A DNA stretch of 64,000 nucleotides from contig JAJEBG010000031.1 in NCBI GenBank assembly GCA_022824005.1, positions 62,001 through 126,000 on the forward strand, in the 5' to 3' direction. The stretch's first letter is position 1, and the number at the start of each line of letters is the position of its first letter. Below the pieces are notes generated by a model. That model made no database searches, had not been told where the DNA came from, and saw only the letters and a program-made list of their open reading frames with translations. Positions 55,096 to 64,000 of this stretch are shown one piece after another. The DNA comes from Paracoccaceae bacterium. GTDB lineage: Bacteria; Pseudomonadota; Alphaproteobacteria; Rhodobacterales; Rhodobacteraceae. Made by a program: the position numbers and the translations under genes.

Positions 55096-56334
55096 ATGAG
55101 CCTCTCATCTCACCTTCATTCTAACTCAGGACGGGCCATGGTCGCCATCCCCGGTCCGTCCGTGGTTCCCGACCGGGTCATGAAGGCCATGCACCAAGCC
55201 TCACCGGACATTTATTCCGATGAGTTTCATACCCTTAGCGCCTCTGTCCACTCTGACCTCAAACGTGTGGTTCAGAGCGAGAATATATACTTGGCAGCTT
55301 ATATTGCGAATGGACACGGAGCTTGGGAAGCGGCTCTCACCAATTTGTTCAGTCCGGGAGATTTGATTCTCGTCATTTCAACAGGAATCTTCGCTGCCGG
55401 TTGGGCCCGTTTTGCCGACGCTTTGGGCATCCAAGCCGAAGTGATGGAGTTTGGTTTTCGCAACGATATTGATACCGAACGGCTAGCCGAGAGGCTTGAA
55501 GAGGACAAAGACGGACAAATCAAAGCGGTGTTGACGGTGCATGTTGATACTGCATCCTCGGTTCGAAATGATATTCAATCACTATCGTCGATTCTCAAAG
55601 ACAGCGGGCACCCCGCTCTACTTCTTGTCGACTGCATCGCCAGTCTCGCTTGTGATCCTTACCGAATGGACGCTTGGGGCGTGGACGTCACGATCGCGGC
55701 CAGTCAGAAGGGCTTGATGCTCCCCACCGGAATGGCATTTGTATTTTTTAGTCATCGAGCCATGCAAGCCGGTATGGGGGCCAAACTTCGGACCCCGTAT
55801 TGGGATTGGAATCGAAGAGTGAATCCAGACGAGTTCTATCAAACCTATTGTGGCACGGCGCCGGCACAACATCTGTTTGGATTGCGCGAGGCACTCGACA
55901 TGATTTTGAATGAAGAGGGTTTAGAAAATGTGCTGCAACGACACGCCATCCTAGCAAAAGCGGTGTGGGCGGCGGTTGATCAATGGGGGAGAGAGGGGCC
56001 CCTTGAATGCAATATTGTTAACCGTGAAAAGCGCAGTCACGCTGTCACGGCCTTACGAGCGGGTGCTCCCTACGGTGCCCAACTTCGCCAATGGTTGTCG
56101 ACACACACGGGAGTCACTCTCGGTGTCGGATTGGGGGCGGGAACGCCAGATGACCCCGAGGCTTCAGGTGCCTTCCGAATCGGTCATATGGGGCATCTGA
56201 ACGCCCATATGATGATGGGAACCCTTGCTTCAATGGAAGCCGGTTTTGAAGCCATTGGCTGTCCACGTGGCCAAGGGGCAATTGAAGCGGCCGCGGCTGA
56301 AATCAAACGTTTGGAACATTTCCGGACATCGTGA
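55096..56334 (+). CDS. Class V PLP-dependent aminotransferase (alanine/serine-glyoxylate type)
   Basis: A PLP enzyme of about 412 residues. Visible are [20 protein letters not shown] and [20 protein letters not shown], the PLP Asp in [20 protein letters not shown], and the PLP lysine in [16 protein letters not shown]. The C-terminus has [18 protein letters not shown]. It resembles serine-glyoxylate/alanine-glyoxylate aminotransferases. ATG 55096 is used; a TTG at 55054 would add 14 hydrophobic residues. Its 3' end overlaps the convergent valS gene by 32 bases. Confidence 0.88.
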   Translation: MSLSSHLHSNSGRAMVAIPGPSVVPDRVMKAMHQASPDIYSDEFHTLSASVHSDLKRVVQSENIYLAAYIANGHGAWEAALTNLFSPGDLILVISTGIFAAGWARFADALGIQAEVMEFGFRNDIDTERLAERLEEDKDGQIKAVLTVHVDTASSVRNDIQSLSSILKDSGHPALLLVDCIASLACDPYRMDAWGVDVTIAASQKGLMLPTGMAFVFFSHRAMQAGMGAKLRTPYWDWNRRVNPDEFYQTYCGTAPAQHLFGLREALDMILNEEGLENVLQRHAILAKAVWAAVDQWGREGPLECNIVNREKRSHAVTALRAGAPYGAQLRQWLSTHTGVTLGVGLGAGTPDDPEASGAFRIGHMGHLNAHMMMGTLASMEAGFEAIGCPRGQGAIEAAAAEIKRLEHFRTS

Positions 56335-59059
56335 ATCTCTCAAGAGCCTTTTCTAGAGCCGCCTTCTCTTCATCAAGCAACGTCAAACTGTCCTTGGTTT
56401 TCTGAATGACATCGGCGGGGGCATGATTGATAAAACCCGTATTTTTGAGGCGTCCTTGCAAACCTTTCTTCTCTTTGGCAATATTTTCAAGAGTCGTCTG
56501 CAAACGACTGACTTCACGCTCAACGTCAATAATTCCTGCGAGTGGGATACAGAAAACACTCCCATCAATCGAAATGACCGCCGCGTTTTTTGGCATGACA
56601 GTCACGGTAAGAATTTCAGATAGACGGGCAAGTGGTGAGATCAAAGTCCAAAATTCCTCACAAGTTTGTCTCTCTTTTTCAGGCACATCAATTTGAAGAA
56701 GGCTCAAAACCTCTGCCGGCCGCACCCGCATCTGCGCTCTCACTGAGCGAATTTCTTCAATCAGTTTGATGATCCAATTAATTTTTTCCTCAGCCCTCTC
56801 ATCAATCAGTTGAGTGAGATCATATTGCGGCCAATCCGTGTGAACGAGAAGTTTATCTCGCTCGCTTTTCCCCCATAATTCTTCGGTGACAAAGGGCATA
56901 AACGGATGCAAGAACATAAGACACTGGTCGAGAACCCAAGCCAGTGTATTGCGCGTCTCTTGGACGAGGAGTGGATTTTTTGACCTAAAGAGAGGTTTAG
57001 AAAACTCCAAATACCAGTCACAAACGGCATTCCACACAAAAGAATAAATATCGCTCGCCGCCTCATTGAAACGGTAGAGTGCCAAGGCTTCAGAGATTGA
57101 CTCTCCAACTTTGGCCGTTTCAGCAATGATCCATTTATTGACCACAGATTGCGTTGATGCGGGATCAAAATCGGCCTCAAGATGACAATGATTGATTTCG
57201 GCAAATCTTGCGGCATTCCAGATCTTAGTTCCAAAGTTGCGATAACCCTCCACGCGCTTTTCAGAAAGTTTTAGGTCTCGTCCCATCACCGCCATTGAAG
57301 CCAAAGTAAAACGAACCGCGTCAGCACCAAATTTATCAATCAATTCGATGGGATTGATGACATTACCCACCGATTTCGACATCTTCTGTCCCTTTTCGTC
57401 TCGAACCAGTGGATGCACATAAACTGTATGAAATGGCGCCTCGCCCACCAACGCGAGTTGCATCATCATCATTCTGGCGACCCAAAAGAAAATGATGTCA
57501 AAACCCGTGACCAATACATCTGTTGGAAAGTAGCGTTTGAAATCATCGGTCTCCTCGGGCCAGCCGAGAGTCCCAATCGGCCACAATCCGGAGGAAAACC
57601 AAGTATCAAGAACGTCTTCATCACGCGTTAATTCGCGCCCCTCTGCCAAAATTCTTGCTTCCGTTTCGTTGATCGCACAATATTCTTTTCCCTCACGATC
57701 GTACCAAACGGGAATTTGATGGCCCCACCACAGCTGACGCGAAATGCACCAAGGCTCAATATTCTCTAACCAGTCAAAGTAGGTCTTTTTGAATGACGCT
57801 GGAAGTATTTTGGTTCGTCCCGATCGCACCGCCTCCAAAGCCGGTTCGACCATTTCTTTGGCATCGACAAACCACTGGTCTGTCAAATGAGGCTCAATTA
57901 CGACTTTTGATCGGTCACCGTGCGGGACAACATGTCGGTCATTGTCTTCTCCATCAAGCCAACCTTGATCTTTCGCCAATTTAATAATTCGACGACGCGC
58001 TTCGTATCGGTCTACACCATGCAGATCCAAGACATCTTCATCAGGCTGGCAATCTTGAAGGAATGGAATGTTGTCCCGCAAGTTCATCGTGGCTTTGCTA
58101 GACATAATATTGATCGGCGGCAGATGACAGCGTTGACCGACTGCCCAATCATTGAAATCATGGGCCGGTGTTATCTTCACAGCTCCCGATCCCTTTTCAG
58201 GGTCGGCGTGGATGTCGGCAACGATGGGTATGGAGCGATTGACAAGAGGTAGTCGCAAAGTCTTGCCGATCAGGCCTTGGTATCTCTCGTCGTCGGGATG
58301 CACGGCCACACCCGAATCTCCCAGCATCGTTTCGGGCCGGGTAGTTGCCACAACGAGATAATTCTGTCTTTGCCATCTGACCACTTCACCGCCATCTTTA
58401 TCTTTGATTGGGAAATCAAATTCGAGTCCATCTTCCAATTCGTAGCGCAGCCGCCAAAGTTTGCCATCAACTTCAATCTGTTCAACCTCAAGATCAGAGA
58501 TCGCGGTCTCAAATTCTGGGTCCCAATTGACCAGACGTTGTCCCCGATAAATGATGCCCCTTTCATAGAGTTCAACAAAGGCTTTCAGCACCGCATCATG
58601 AAAGCCTTTGTCCATCGTGAAACGATTTCGTGACCAGTCACATGAGGCGCCCAGCCTTTTGAGTTGCTCAATGATGGCACCGCCCGATTCCTCTTTCCAC
58701 TGCCAAACCTTTTTCAGAAATCCCTCACGTCCTAGTTCTCGACGTGAGGGCTCCCCCTTTTCGGCCAAAGCCCGCTCCACAACCATTTGTGTCGCAATAC
58801 CCGCGTGGTCCTGTCCTGGCTGCCATAGGACATCGAAGCCTCGCATCCGGTGCCAGCGAACCAAAATATCTTGAATGGTATTATTAAAAGCGTGCCCCAT
58901 ATGGAGAAGGCCTGTCACATTCGGCGGGGGAATCATGATGCAATAAGAATCCGCCTTGTCTGCGGCGTTTGCACCGGCTCGGAACGCCTCGACCTCTTCC
59001 CATTTTGCCGCTATGCGCGCCTCAATCTGGCTGGCTTGGTATGTTTTTTCTAATGGCAT
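56303..59059 (-). CDS. valS: Valyl-tRNA synthetase
   Basis: A class I synthetase of about 918 residues. The HIGH-type motif is in [20 protein letters not shown], the KMSKS motif in [20 protein letters not shown], and the editing domain around [20 protein letters not shown]. The C-terminal coiled-coil arm is present ([20 protein letters not shown]). Start ATG 59059 gives [20 protein letters not shown]; ten more codons are open upstream. It lies downstream of tolC and the methyltransferase gene on the same strand. Confidence 0.97.
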   Translation of the reverse strand: MPLEKTYQASQIEARIAAKWEEVEAFRAGANAADKADSYCIMIPPPNVTGLLHMGHAFNNTIQDILVRWHRMRGFDVLWQPGQDHAGIATQMVVERALAEKGEPSRRELGREGFLKKVWQWKEESGGAIIEQLKRLGASCDWSRNRFTMDKGFHDAVLKAFVELYERGIIYRGQRLVNWDPEFETAISDLEVEQIEVDGKLWRLRYELEDGLEFDFPIKDKDGGEVVRWQRQNYLVVATTRPETMLGDSGVAVHPDDERYQGLIGKTLRLPLVNRSIPIVADIHADPEKGSGAVKITPAHDFNDWAVGQRCHLPPINIMSSKATMNLRDNIPFLQDCQPDEDVLDLHGVDRYEARRRIIKLAKDQGWLDGEDNDRHVVPHGDRSKVVIEPHLTDQWFVDAKEMVEPALEAVRSGRTKILPASFKKTYFDWLENIEPWCISRQLWWGHQIPVWYDREGKEYCAINETEARILAEGRELTRDEDVLDTWFSSGLWPIGTLGWPEETDDFKRYFPTDVLVTGFDIIFFWVARMMMMQLALVGEAPFHTVYVHPLVRDEKGQKMSKSVGNVINPIELIDKFGADAVRFTLASMAVMGRDLKLSEKRVEGYRNFGTKIWNAARFAEINHCHLEADFDPASTQSVVNKWIIAETAKVGESISEALALYRFNEAASDIYSFVWNAVCDWYLEFSKPLFRSKNPLLVQETRNTLAWVLDQCLMFLHPFMPFVTEELWGKSERDKLLVHTDWPQYDLTQLIDERAEEKINWIIKLIEEIRSVRAQMRVRPAEVLSLLQIDVPEKERQTCEEFWTLISPLARLSEILTVTVMPKNAAVISIDGSVFCIPLAGIIDVEREVSRLQTTLENIAKEKKGLQGRLKNTGFINHAPADVIQKTKDSLTLLDEEKAALEKALERFTMSGNVPNV

Positions 59060-59370
59060 CAATTTTCCGTTTGCTGGGCGTCCACACAAAAATCACAAAT
59101 TAACCGATTGCCATCCGCATTTGAAGCCTGCCGTGCCCATCACTCATAACGTCATAATGATTTTGGCTTTTCTTGATGAAACGAATGTCTTTAACCAACC
59201 CACGGAAGAGTAGAACACTGGACATTTCGCAGTCTTTAACCCTCACATATCACCTGACGAGATGATGTCGGACCTCCCGAGATTGGGTTCCATCTCTCCT
59301 GTTAATCCATTTTTTGGTATCGCGCCTAGGTTCTATATCACTAAGGTTATCCGCCATCCCGACGCGCTGT
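59060..59370. other. Gap between valS and tolC
   Basis: About 310 bases without a supportable gene. In several Alphaproteobacteria I recall a popZ (DUF2497) gene in this position; nothing of the kind can be read here on either strand. Confidence 0.45.
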
Positions 59371-60840
59371 CTATTCGGTGCGAGTCCTCTGCAAAATCGT
59401 TTCAATCAGTTGTTGACGCTTTTGTATTCTCGGCCCATCTTTCACTTTGTTGAAATTCACATTTGGGTCGTAGGATGGGATATCGAGTCCAAGATGTTGA
59501 ACGGTCATCAGTCCTGCCGTTTCCAACAAAGCATAAACCGCCATATCCTTATCTTTGATTGACGTGACAAGGTTGGTTCGCGCTTCCTGAAGCCTCTGTT
59601 CAGCATTCAGAAGGTCAATGATGGTGCGCGCCCCAAGTTCTGCCTCCTGTTTGATTCCCTGATACGCCAATTCAACCGATTTGACTTGCTCCTCGTTGGC
59701 CGGAATGAGCGATTGTGCGATTTTGAGCCGTGCCCAAGCAATGGCCACATTTTGTTTTACCTGGCCTGCTTCCTGCTGCAAGTCAATGGCGGCTCTTTCT
59801 GCAAGAGCCGCCGTTTGACGCAACTGCGAGTCGGCTCGTCCCCCTTGGTAGAGCGGTAAACGCGCCGAAAGCGAGACCGAAAAAGAATCCGCTCCATCAC
59901 CGAGAGAATCGAGATCTCTCTCGGTCCCAATACGAGAGCCAAGGACGATGCGAGGATCATTAATCGTCTCGAATCGCCGAAGATTCAAACGGGCGGCCGA
60001 AACCGAGTGTTTTAACCGCTTGATTGAAGGATATTCTTGAGCGGCAATCTCTTGCGCTTCTTGCAGACTAGCAGGGATTGAGGGAAGAGGTGGGGTGGGT
60101 GCTAGATTCCGAGGCGCGGTGCCGGTGGCCAATACGAAATTGCGTTTGGCGATCTCTAATTCACCACGGCGCAGATAAACTTGACTTTGAGCCGCGGCGC
60201 GACTGGCCTCGACTAAACTAACGTCCGTTTTGGTAATCTCTCCTAACTCAAAGCGACTTTCAGCCGCTTCGAGTTGCGCTTCCATCACTCTGAGCGCACT
60301 CTCGGCTAACTGTAGAATTTCAGTCTGCCGCAACACATCGTGGTAAGCCTTCACCGCCGCAAGGAGAACGGCCTGCTCTGCTTCGACCAACGATTGCCGC
60401 AACGCGAGCACGCCCTGCCGGGCCGCTTCAGTGGCAAGTTTTGTGTCGCCTCCATCATAAATCGTCATTTCCATCAAGAGTTCCAACGTCGCAGGTAATG
60501 ATGTTGAACCTGAACGAACGCGCGTCACCGAGTGAACTGAATTTCTGTATTTGGCCGCCACAGAGGCCAATGCGGTGAGACTCGGCCGCATGGCTGCTAA
60601 GGCTTGAGGGACGGTTTCATCTTGGGAGCGCAAAAGCGTCTGAGTCGATTCGAGCAGTTTGCTGTTCTTGTAAGCGGCCACCATCACGTCGGGCAAGGTT
60701 TCGGCATGAAGATCGCCAAACCACAAAGCGACGAAGGGAATCAGGCGCAGTGCACGCCAGATTTCTCTGCCAATCCGTTTTGATAAGCCCACCGCGACGA
60801 CGCAAGACGCCACCTGAAAAGCCATGATAAATTTTTTCAA
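59371..60840 (-). CDS. tolC: TolC family outer-membrane channel protein
   Basis: An outer-membrane efflux duct of 489 residues. After an N-terminal signal region (ending near LHAETLPD) come two structural repeats of long coiled-coil helices and beta strands. Typical segments are AAYKNSKLLESTQTLLRSQD, VKAYHDVLRQTEILQLAESA, ESRFELGEITKTDVSLVEAS and the second repeat QGIKQEAELGARTIIDLLNA with EQRLQEARTNLV. It works with type I secretion or RND pumps. The signal region is unusually long, so a later Met may be the start. The methyltransferase gene precedes it. Confidence 0.9.
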   Translation of the reverse strand: MKKFIMAFQVASCVVAVGLSKRIGREIWRALRLIPFVALWFGDLHAETLPDVMVAAYKNSKLLESTQTLLRSQDETVPQALAAMRPSLTALASVAAKYRNSVHSVTRVRSGSTSLPATLELLMEMTIYDGGDTKLATEAARQGVLALRQSLVEAEQAVLLAAVKAYHDVLRQTEILQLAESALRVMEAQLEAAESRFELGEITKTDVSLVEASRAAAQSQVYLRRGELEIAKRNFVLATGTAPRNLAPTPPLPSIPASLQEAQEIAAQEYPSIKRLKHSVSAARLNLRRFETINDPRIVLGSRIGTERDLDSLGDGADSFSVSLSARLPLYQGGRADSQLRQTAALAERAAIDLQQEAGQVKQNVAIAWARLKIAQSLIPANEEQVKSVELAYQGIKQEAELGARTIIDLLNAEQRLQEARTNLVTSIKDKDMAVYALLETAGLMTVQHLGLDIPSYDPNVNFNKVKDGPRIQKRQQLIETILQRTRTE

Positions 60841-60917
60841 TTCCCCTCACCAGGCCAATACGCCTAGCTCCCCATCAACGCACACGACAGTTTACCAACT
60901 CAAAAATACACATCCTT

Positions 60918-61577
60918 TCAGAAGACAAACTCCCCTGCCGCCCTGAATTTTTTCAACAGCGGCGCGTTGGCATTGAATACCACACGCCAACTGAACTGTC
61001 CACCTCGCTTGAAACCAACCCGACATTCTCCTGGTATCTGGTTGGAAAATATACAGACGATCCGGCCCCCATCCTTTAATTGCTCACAGATTTCATCGGG
61101 CAAGACACCCACACCTCCTTCTATCACAATCACGTCATAGGGGGCATGTTGGGCCGCCCCTTGGTGCAATGGACCCTTGACCGCCACCGCATTATCAACC
61201 GAATGGGCCACCAAATTCTGCATCGCCGCCTCTGCCATACTCTCATCTTCTTCAAGTGCGACAACGGCTTCGGCAAGTCGAGCAATCACCGCTGATGAAT
61301 ATCCATGACCACAACCAATATCGAGAACGAATTCGTCGCCCTGAATACCCACTTCATTGAGCATCTTTGCAAAGACCCGAGGATCAAGTAGCGCCCGTCC
61401 TTCACCAAGGATTAAGTGATCTCCAAGATAGGCAACCGAGCGCAAATTGTCGGGGACAAAGGCTTCTCGTGGACAGTTCAACATCGCTGATATGATGGTA
61501 AATTTTGTGACATCAGCCGGTCTCACCTGGCCATCAACCATGGCGATCCTCTGGGCCTGATAATCGGAGTCGTTCAT
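60918..61577 (-). CDS. Protein-L-isoaspartate O-methyltransferase-like protein
   Basis: A SAM-dependent methyltransferase of about 219 residues. The SAM loop is FVLDIGCGHGYSSAVIARLA, with QVRPADVTKFTIISAML and REAFVPDNLRSVAYLGDHLI before it. Pcm proteins have DIGTGSGY at the loop. In this alphaproteobacterial branch, usually found next to tolC, the substrate-site motif is altered, so repair of isoaspartate is not certain. Start ATG 61577 is preferred; 61592 is possible. Confidence 0.85.
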   Translation of the reverse strand: MNDSDYQAQRIAMVDGQVRPADVTKFTIISAMLNCPREAFVPDNLRSVAYLGDHLILGEGRALLDPRVFAKMLNEVGIQGDEFVLDIGCGHGYSSAVIARLAEAVVALEEDESMAEAAMQNLVAHSVDNAVAVKGPLHQGAAQHAPYDVIVIEGGVGVLPDEICEQLKDGGRIVCIFSNQIPGECRVGFKRGGQFSWRVVFNANAPLLKKFRAAGEFVF

Positions 61578-61668
61578 TGGAATTTCCATCACGTTTTAGG
61601 CGGGTTCATCACGCCGATTCTCTAAGGATAAACCTTCAATGCTCGATTCAACAATCAAAATTTGTTGA

Positions 61669-61899
61669 TCACGATATCGTTTGAGATAGCATATCTTTGT
61701 GAACTAAGTTCTTCTCAATGTACGATCCTTGCATGAACAATTCACAAATGTCTGGACGATGCTCAATCAATTCTTGTTTGACTAACCGATCGCGCCATCT
61801 TGTCCACTTCGTGGGGCAAATGATCCGTGTCAAGACCATCAATCTGCGCCTTCTTGAGATGGTTTCAAAAGACACAAAGCTGCCTAATTCTTCGTCCAT
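61669..61899 (-). CDS. Small basic protein of unknown function (doubtful)
   Basis: A 76-codon frame starting MDEELGSFVSFETISRRRRL and continuing with WTRWRDRLVKQELIEHRPD. It is rich in Arg and aromatic residues and matches nothing I can name. There is no clear ribosome binding site. It could be a real small protein or chance. Confidence 0.25.
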   Translation of the reverse strand: MDEELGSFVSFETISRRRRLMVLTRIICPTKWTRWRDRLVKQELIEHRPDICELFMQGSYIEKNLVHKDMLSQTIS

Positions 61900-61940
61900 T
61901 GCGACACAATGAAGAATGATTGTGACATAAAGAGGCGATG

Positions 61941-61961
61941 CCAAACCCGTCACGGGTTTGG
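61941..61961. repeat. Perfect 10-bp palindrome
   Basis: CCAAACCCGT, one C, then ACGGGTTTGG. It lies in the gap between the methyltransferase gene and the acetoacetyl-CoA synthetase gene, followed by a short A-rich stretch. It could be a terminator of the minus-strand ligase gene or a dispersed palindrome. Confidence 0.45.
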
Positions 61962-62150
61962 CCGAAGGCTAAAAAATCCGGAGCTGATAACTTTTCAGCG
62001 AACGGATCAGAACCCCCATTTGGTTTTGGCGGCTAGACCGTGATGCCACTTCTGTTCAAAGGCATATATTCAGACAGACCACATCTTATCGCCAATTTAT
62101 CACTCGTCGGGCAAGATTGACAAAATCTCGTCCTATCCGTTGATTTCCTC
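61962..62150. other. Rest of the gap downstream of acetoacetyl-CoA synthetase
   Basis: No coding region or structured RNA recognised. Confidence 0.4.
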
Positions 62151-64000
62151 TCAATCCGGTAAATTCTTAAAAAACTCCAATGCTTCAGGATTGGCGAGGG
62201 CGTTTAGATTTTTAACGGGAATGCCGTGGACAACATGACGTACCGCCAACTCAACAATTTTCCCGGATCGTGTCCTCGGAATATCAGGAACGGCGATGAT
62301 TTTGGCAGGGACATGACGGGGTGACGCGTTTAACTTAATCTCATTTCGGATTTTGGTTTCAAGGTCATCTGACAAATCGCATTCATCTCGAAGGCGCACA
62401 AAGAGAACGAGTTCAGAATATGCATTGTGAGTGCGCTCAATCACCAGAGCCTCAAATACCTCTTCGATTCTCTCAACAGGTCGGTAAATTTCAGAGGTGC
62501 CAATTCGCACACCTGCTACATTCAGGGTGGCATCTGAGCGGCCATAGAAAATCACCCCTTCATTCGATGTCAACTCAGCCCAATCACCTTGCGTCCAAAC
62601 GTTTGGAAATTGGTCGAAATAAGCCTTTCGGTACTTCTCGCCGTCAGCGTCGTTCAAAAATTCTATCGGCATTGATGGATGCGGTGAAAGGCATACCAAC
62701 TCACCCGGTTTACCTGTGACAGACTCTCCCGTTTTATTGAAAATATGGACATCCATACCCAGCATTCGTTTCTGACATTCGCCAACAAAAACCGGCGCGA
62801 TGGGGCAACCTCCCACAAAACATCCCAGAATATCGGTTCCCCCTGAAATTGATGACAGACAAATATCCCGCTTCCATTTGGCGTAGATATATTCAAAACT
62901 CTCCCCCGACAGTGGCGAGCCAGTGGTCAAAATGGTTTTTAGGGATGAAAAATCGTGAGTCTCAACGGGCGTGACTCCGGCCTTCGCACAGGTATCGACA
63001 TATTTGGCCGAAACCCCAAAATGGGTCACCGATTCTTTAGCCACGATGTCAGGTAGGCGCTCGAGATTTGGGTGCAAGGGTGAGCCGTCATAAAGAACAA
63101 GTGACGCTCCAGAGGCGAGGGCGCTGACCATCCAGTTCCACATCATCCATCCACAGGTGGTAAAAAACATCAAGCGATCACCAGCTCGGATATCGCAGTG
63201 CAATTGATGTTCTTTAAGATGCTGAATGAGCGCCCCACCAACACCATGGACCATGCATTTGGGTAAACCCGTCGTTCCCGATGAAAACATGATAAATAGC
63301 GGATCATTGAATTTCGCTCTGTGAAATTCAATCGGGAATGTTTCTTGCCCCTCTCCCAATTTGATCGCAACGCCGGGAACCTGTCCTTGGCACTCATCTC
63401 CCGAATATGGCAGCACGAACAGTTGTTTCACGCTCTCCATTGACGCGACGATCTGCTCGGCACGTGGCAAGAAATCGTACCATCGGCCATTATAGAAATA
63501 ACCATCGGTGCAGAACAATAATTTGGGCTCTACTTGGCTGAATCGGTCTTGAATGCCACTCACACCAAAATCGGGAGAACAGGACGACCACACAGCGCCA
63601 AGTGATGCTGTCGCTAGCATCGCGGCGATGGCTTCTGGGGTATTGGCGACAATCGCGCCGACACGATCGCCAGCTTGAATCCCCTCTTGTTTCAATATCG
63701 ACTGTATCTGTGCGACTTTCCTCTGCAGCGTGGCCCCATTCCATCTGCGATGACTGCCGTCTTCACCATAGAAGATCAGTGCATCACTGTTTTCATCAAC
63801 TCTTTTGAGCAGATTCTCCGCATAATTGATTTGGCCTTCGGGAAAGAAGCAGGCCTCCCGTAACTGATTCTTGGCCCCTTGCCACAGAATTTGGGAACCC
63901 GGATCACCAATCACTCGGCAAAATTTCCACAATTCCAACCAAAATGTTTCAGGATCCGATATGGAGTATTGCCACAATTGATCATAATCTAATCGTTCAC
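62151..64000 (-). CDS. Acetoacetyl-CoA synthetase, 5' end outside the window
   Basis: An AMP-forming ligase that activates acetoacetate, useful for ketone-body or polyhydroxybutyrate turnover. Visible are FFPEGQINYAENLLKRVDEN, the P-loop IMFSSGTTGLPKCMVHGVGG, TTCGWMMWNWMVSALASGAS, SISGGTDILGCFVGGCP, GRSDATLNVAGVRIGTSEIY and the catalytic lysine in PRTRSGKIVELAVR. These are specific to acetoacetate-CoA ligases of about 650 residues. The frame stays open to base 64000 (ERLDYDQLWQYS at the edge), so roughly the first 40 residues lie beyond the window. Confidence 0.92.
   Translation of the reverse strand, partial: ERLDYDQLWQYSISDPETFWLELWKFCRVIGDPGSQILWQGAKNQLREACFFPEGQINYAENLLKRVDENSDALIFYGEDGSHRRWNGATLQRKVAQIQSILKQEGIQAGDRVGAIVANTPEAIAAMLATASLGAVWSSCSPDFGVSGIQDRFSQVEPKLLFCTDGYFYNGRWYDFLPRAEQIVASMESVKQLFVLPYSGDECQGQVPGVAIKLGEGQETFPIEFHRAKFNDPLFIMFSSGTTGLPKCMVHGVGGALIQHLKEHQLHCDIRAGDRLMFFTTCGWMMWNWMVSALASGASLVLYDGSPLHPNLERLPDIVAKESVTHFGVSAKYVDTCAKAGVTPVETHDFSSLKTILTTGSPLSGESFEYIYAKWKRDICLSSISGGTDILGCFVGGCPIAPVFVGECQKRMLGMDVHIFNKTGESVTGKPGELVCLSPHPSMPIEFLNDADGEKYRKAYFDQFPNVWTQGDWAELTSNEGVIFYGRSDATLNVAGVRIGTSEIYRPVERIEEVFEALVIERTHNAYSELVLFVRLRDECDLSDDLETKIRNEIKLNASPRHVPAKIIAVPDIPRTRSGKIVELAVRHVVHGIPVKNLNALANPEALEFFKNLPD

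Overview
The window looks like chromosome of an alphaproteobacterium of moderate G+C, most likely in or near the Rhodobacterales. Supporting signs are the order hisB-hisH-hisA-hisF-hisE, an MmcB repair protein, a DUF6280 protein, a DUF4174 gene between pccA and the methylmalonyl-CoA mutase gene, a protein with a PilP-like C-terminal domain of a kind I associate with Rhodobacterales, and a tRNA-His without an encoded G-1 that carries U72 and A73. No rRNA, CRISPR array or intact transposase was seen.

Layout. 0-3.5 kb: a DUF1127 protein, a UvrD/PcrA helicase and tRNA-Gly. 3.6-6.7 kb: the hisBHAFE operon. 6.7-10.6 kb: a shrunken TctA-like membrane protein, then a translationally coupled trio (acylating aldehyde dehydrogenase of the SauS type plus beta and alpha subunits of an ADP-forming acyl-CoA ligase), probably for sulfoacetate/sulfoacetaldehyde. 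10.6-18.6 kb: an apparently acquired segment. A complete malonate module (GntR regulator, TRAP transporter, malonyl-CoA decarboxylase, malonyl-CoA synthetase) has higher G+C than its surroundings. It sits between gene debris: ankyrin-repeat and serine-recombinase fragments on the left, a broken hsdS on the right. The right end abuts the 3' end of tRNA-Tyr.

18.8-30 kb: rlmB, metY, an SDR oxidoreductase, a PilP-like membrane protein, propionyl-CoA synthetase, upp, guanine deaminase and mgtE. 29.6-37 kb: the propionate locus (methylmalonyl-CoA mutase, DUF4174, pccA, a small lipoprotein, pccB), helped by prpE at 24 kb and meaB at 44 kb. Together these convert propionate to succinyl-CoA, but no methylmalonyl-CoA epimerase is seen here. 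37-50 kb: two transporters, yebC, ygfZ, a degenerate inositol monophosphatase, efp, DUF6280, DUF3108, meaB, rpmB, a PCuAC copper chaperone, lepA, a PH-like membrane protein, glutamate dehydrogenase and tRNA-His. 50-64 kb: mmcB, 5-formyl-THF cyclo-ligase, ymdB, a family 2 glycosyltransferase, an MsbA-like ABC exporter, a class V aminotransferase, valS, tolC, a Pcm-like methyltransferase and an acetoacetyl-CoA synthetase cut by the window end.

Points most worth a second look are the SauS plus two-subunit ligase operon beside a TctA relic, the malonate island with its footprints and the dctM gene that has lost its ATG, the IMPase homologue that has lost metal ligands, and the inverted repeat in front of pccA. 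All family assignments come from reading motifs; no database search was run.
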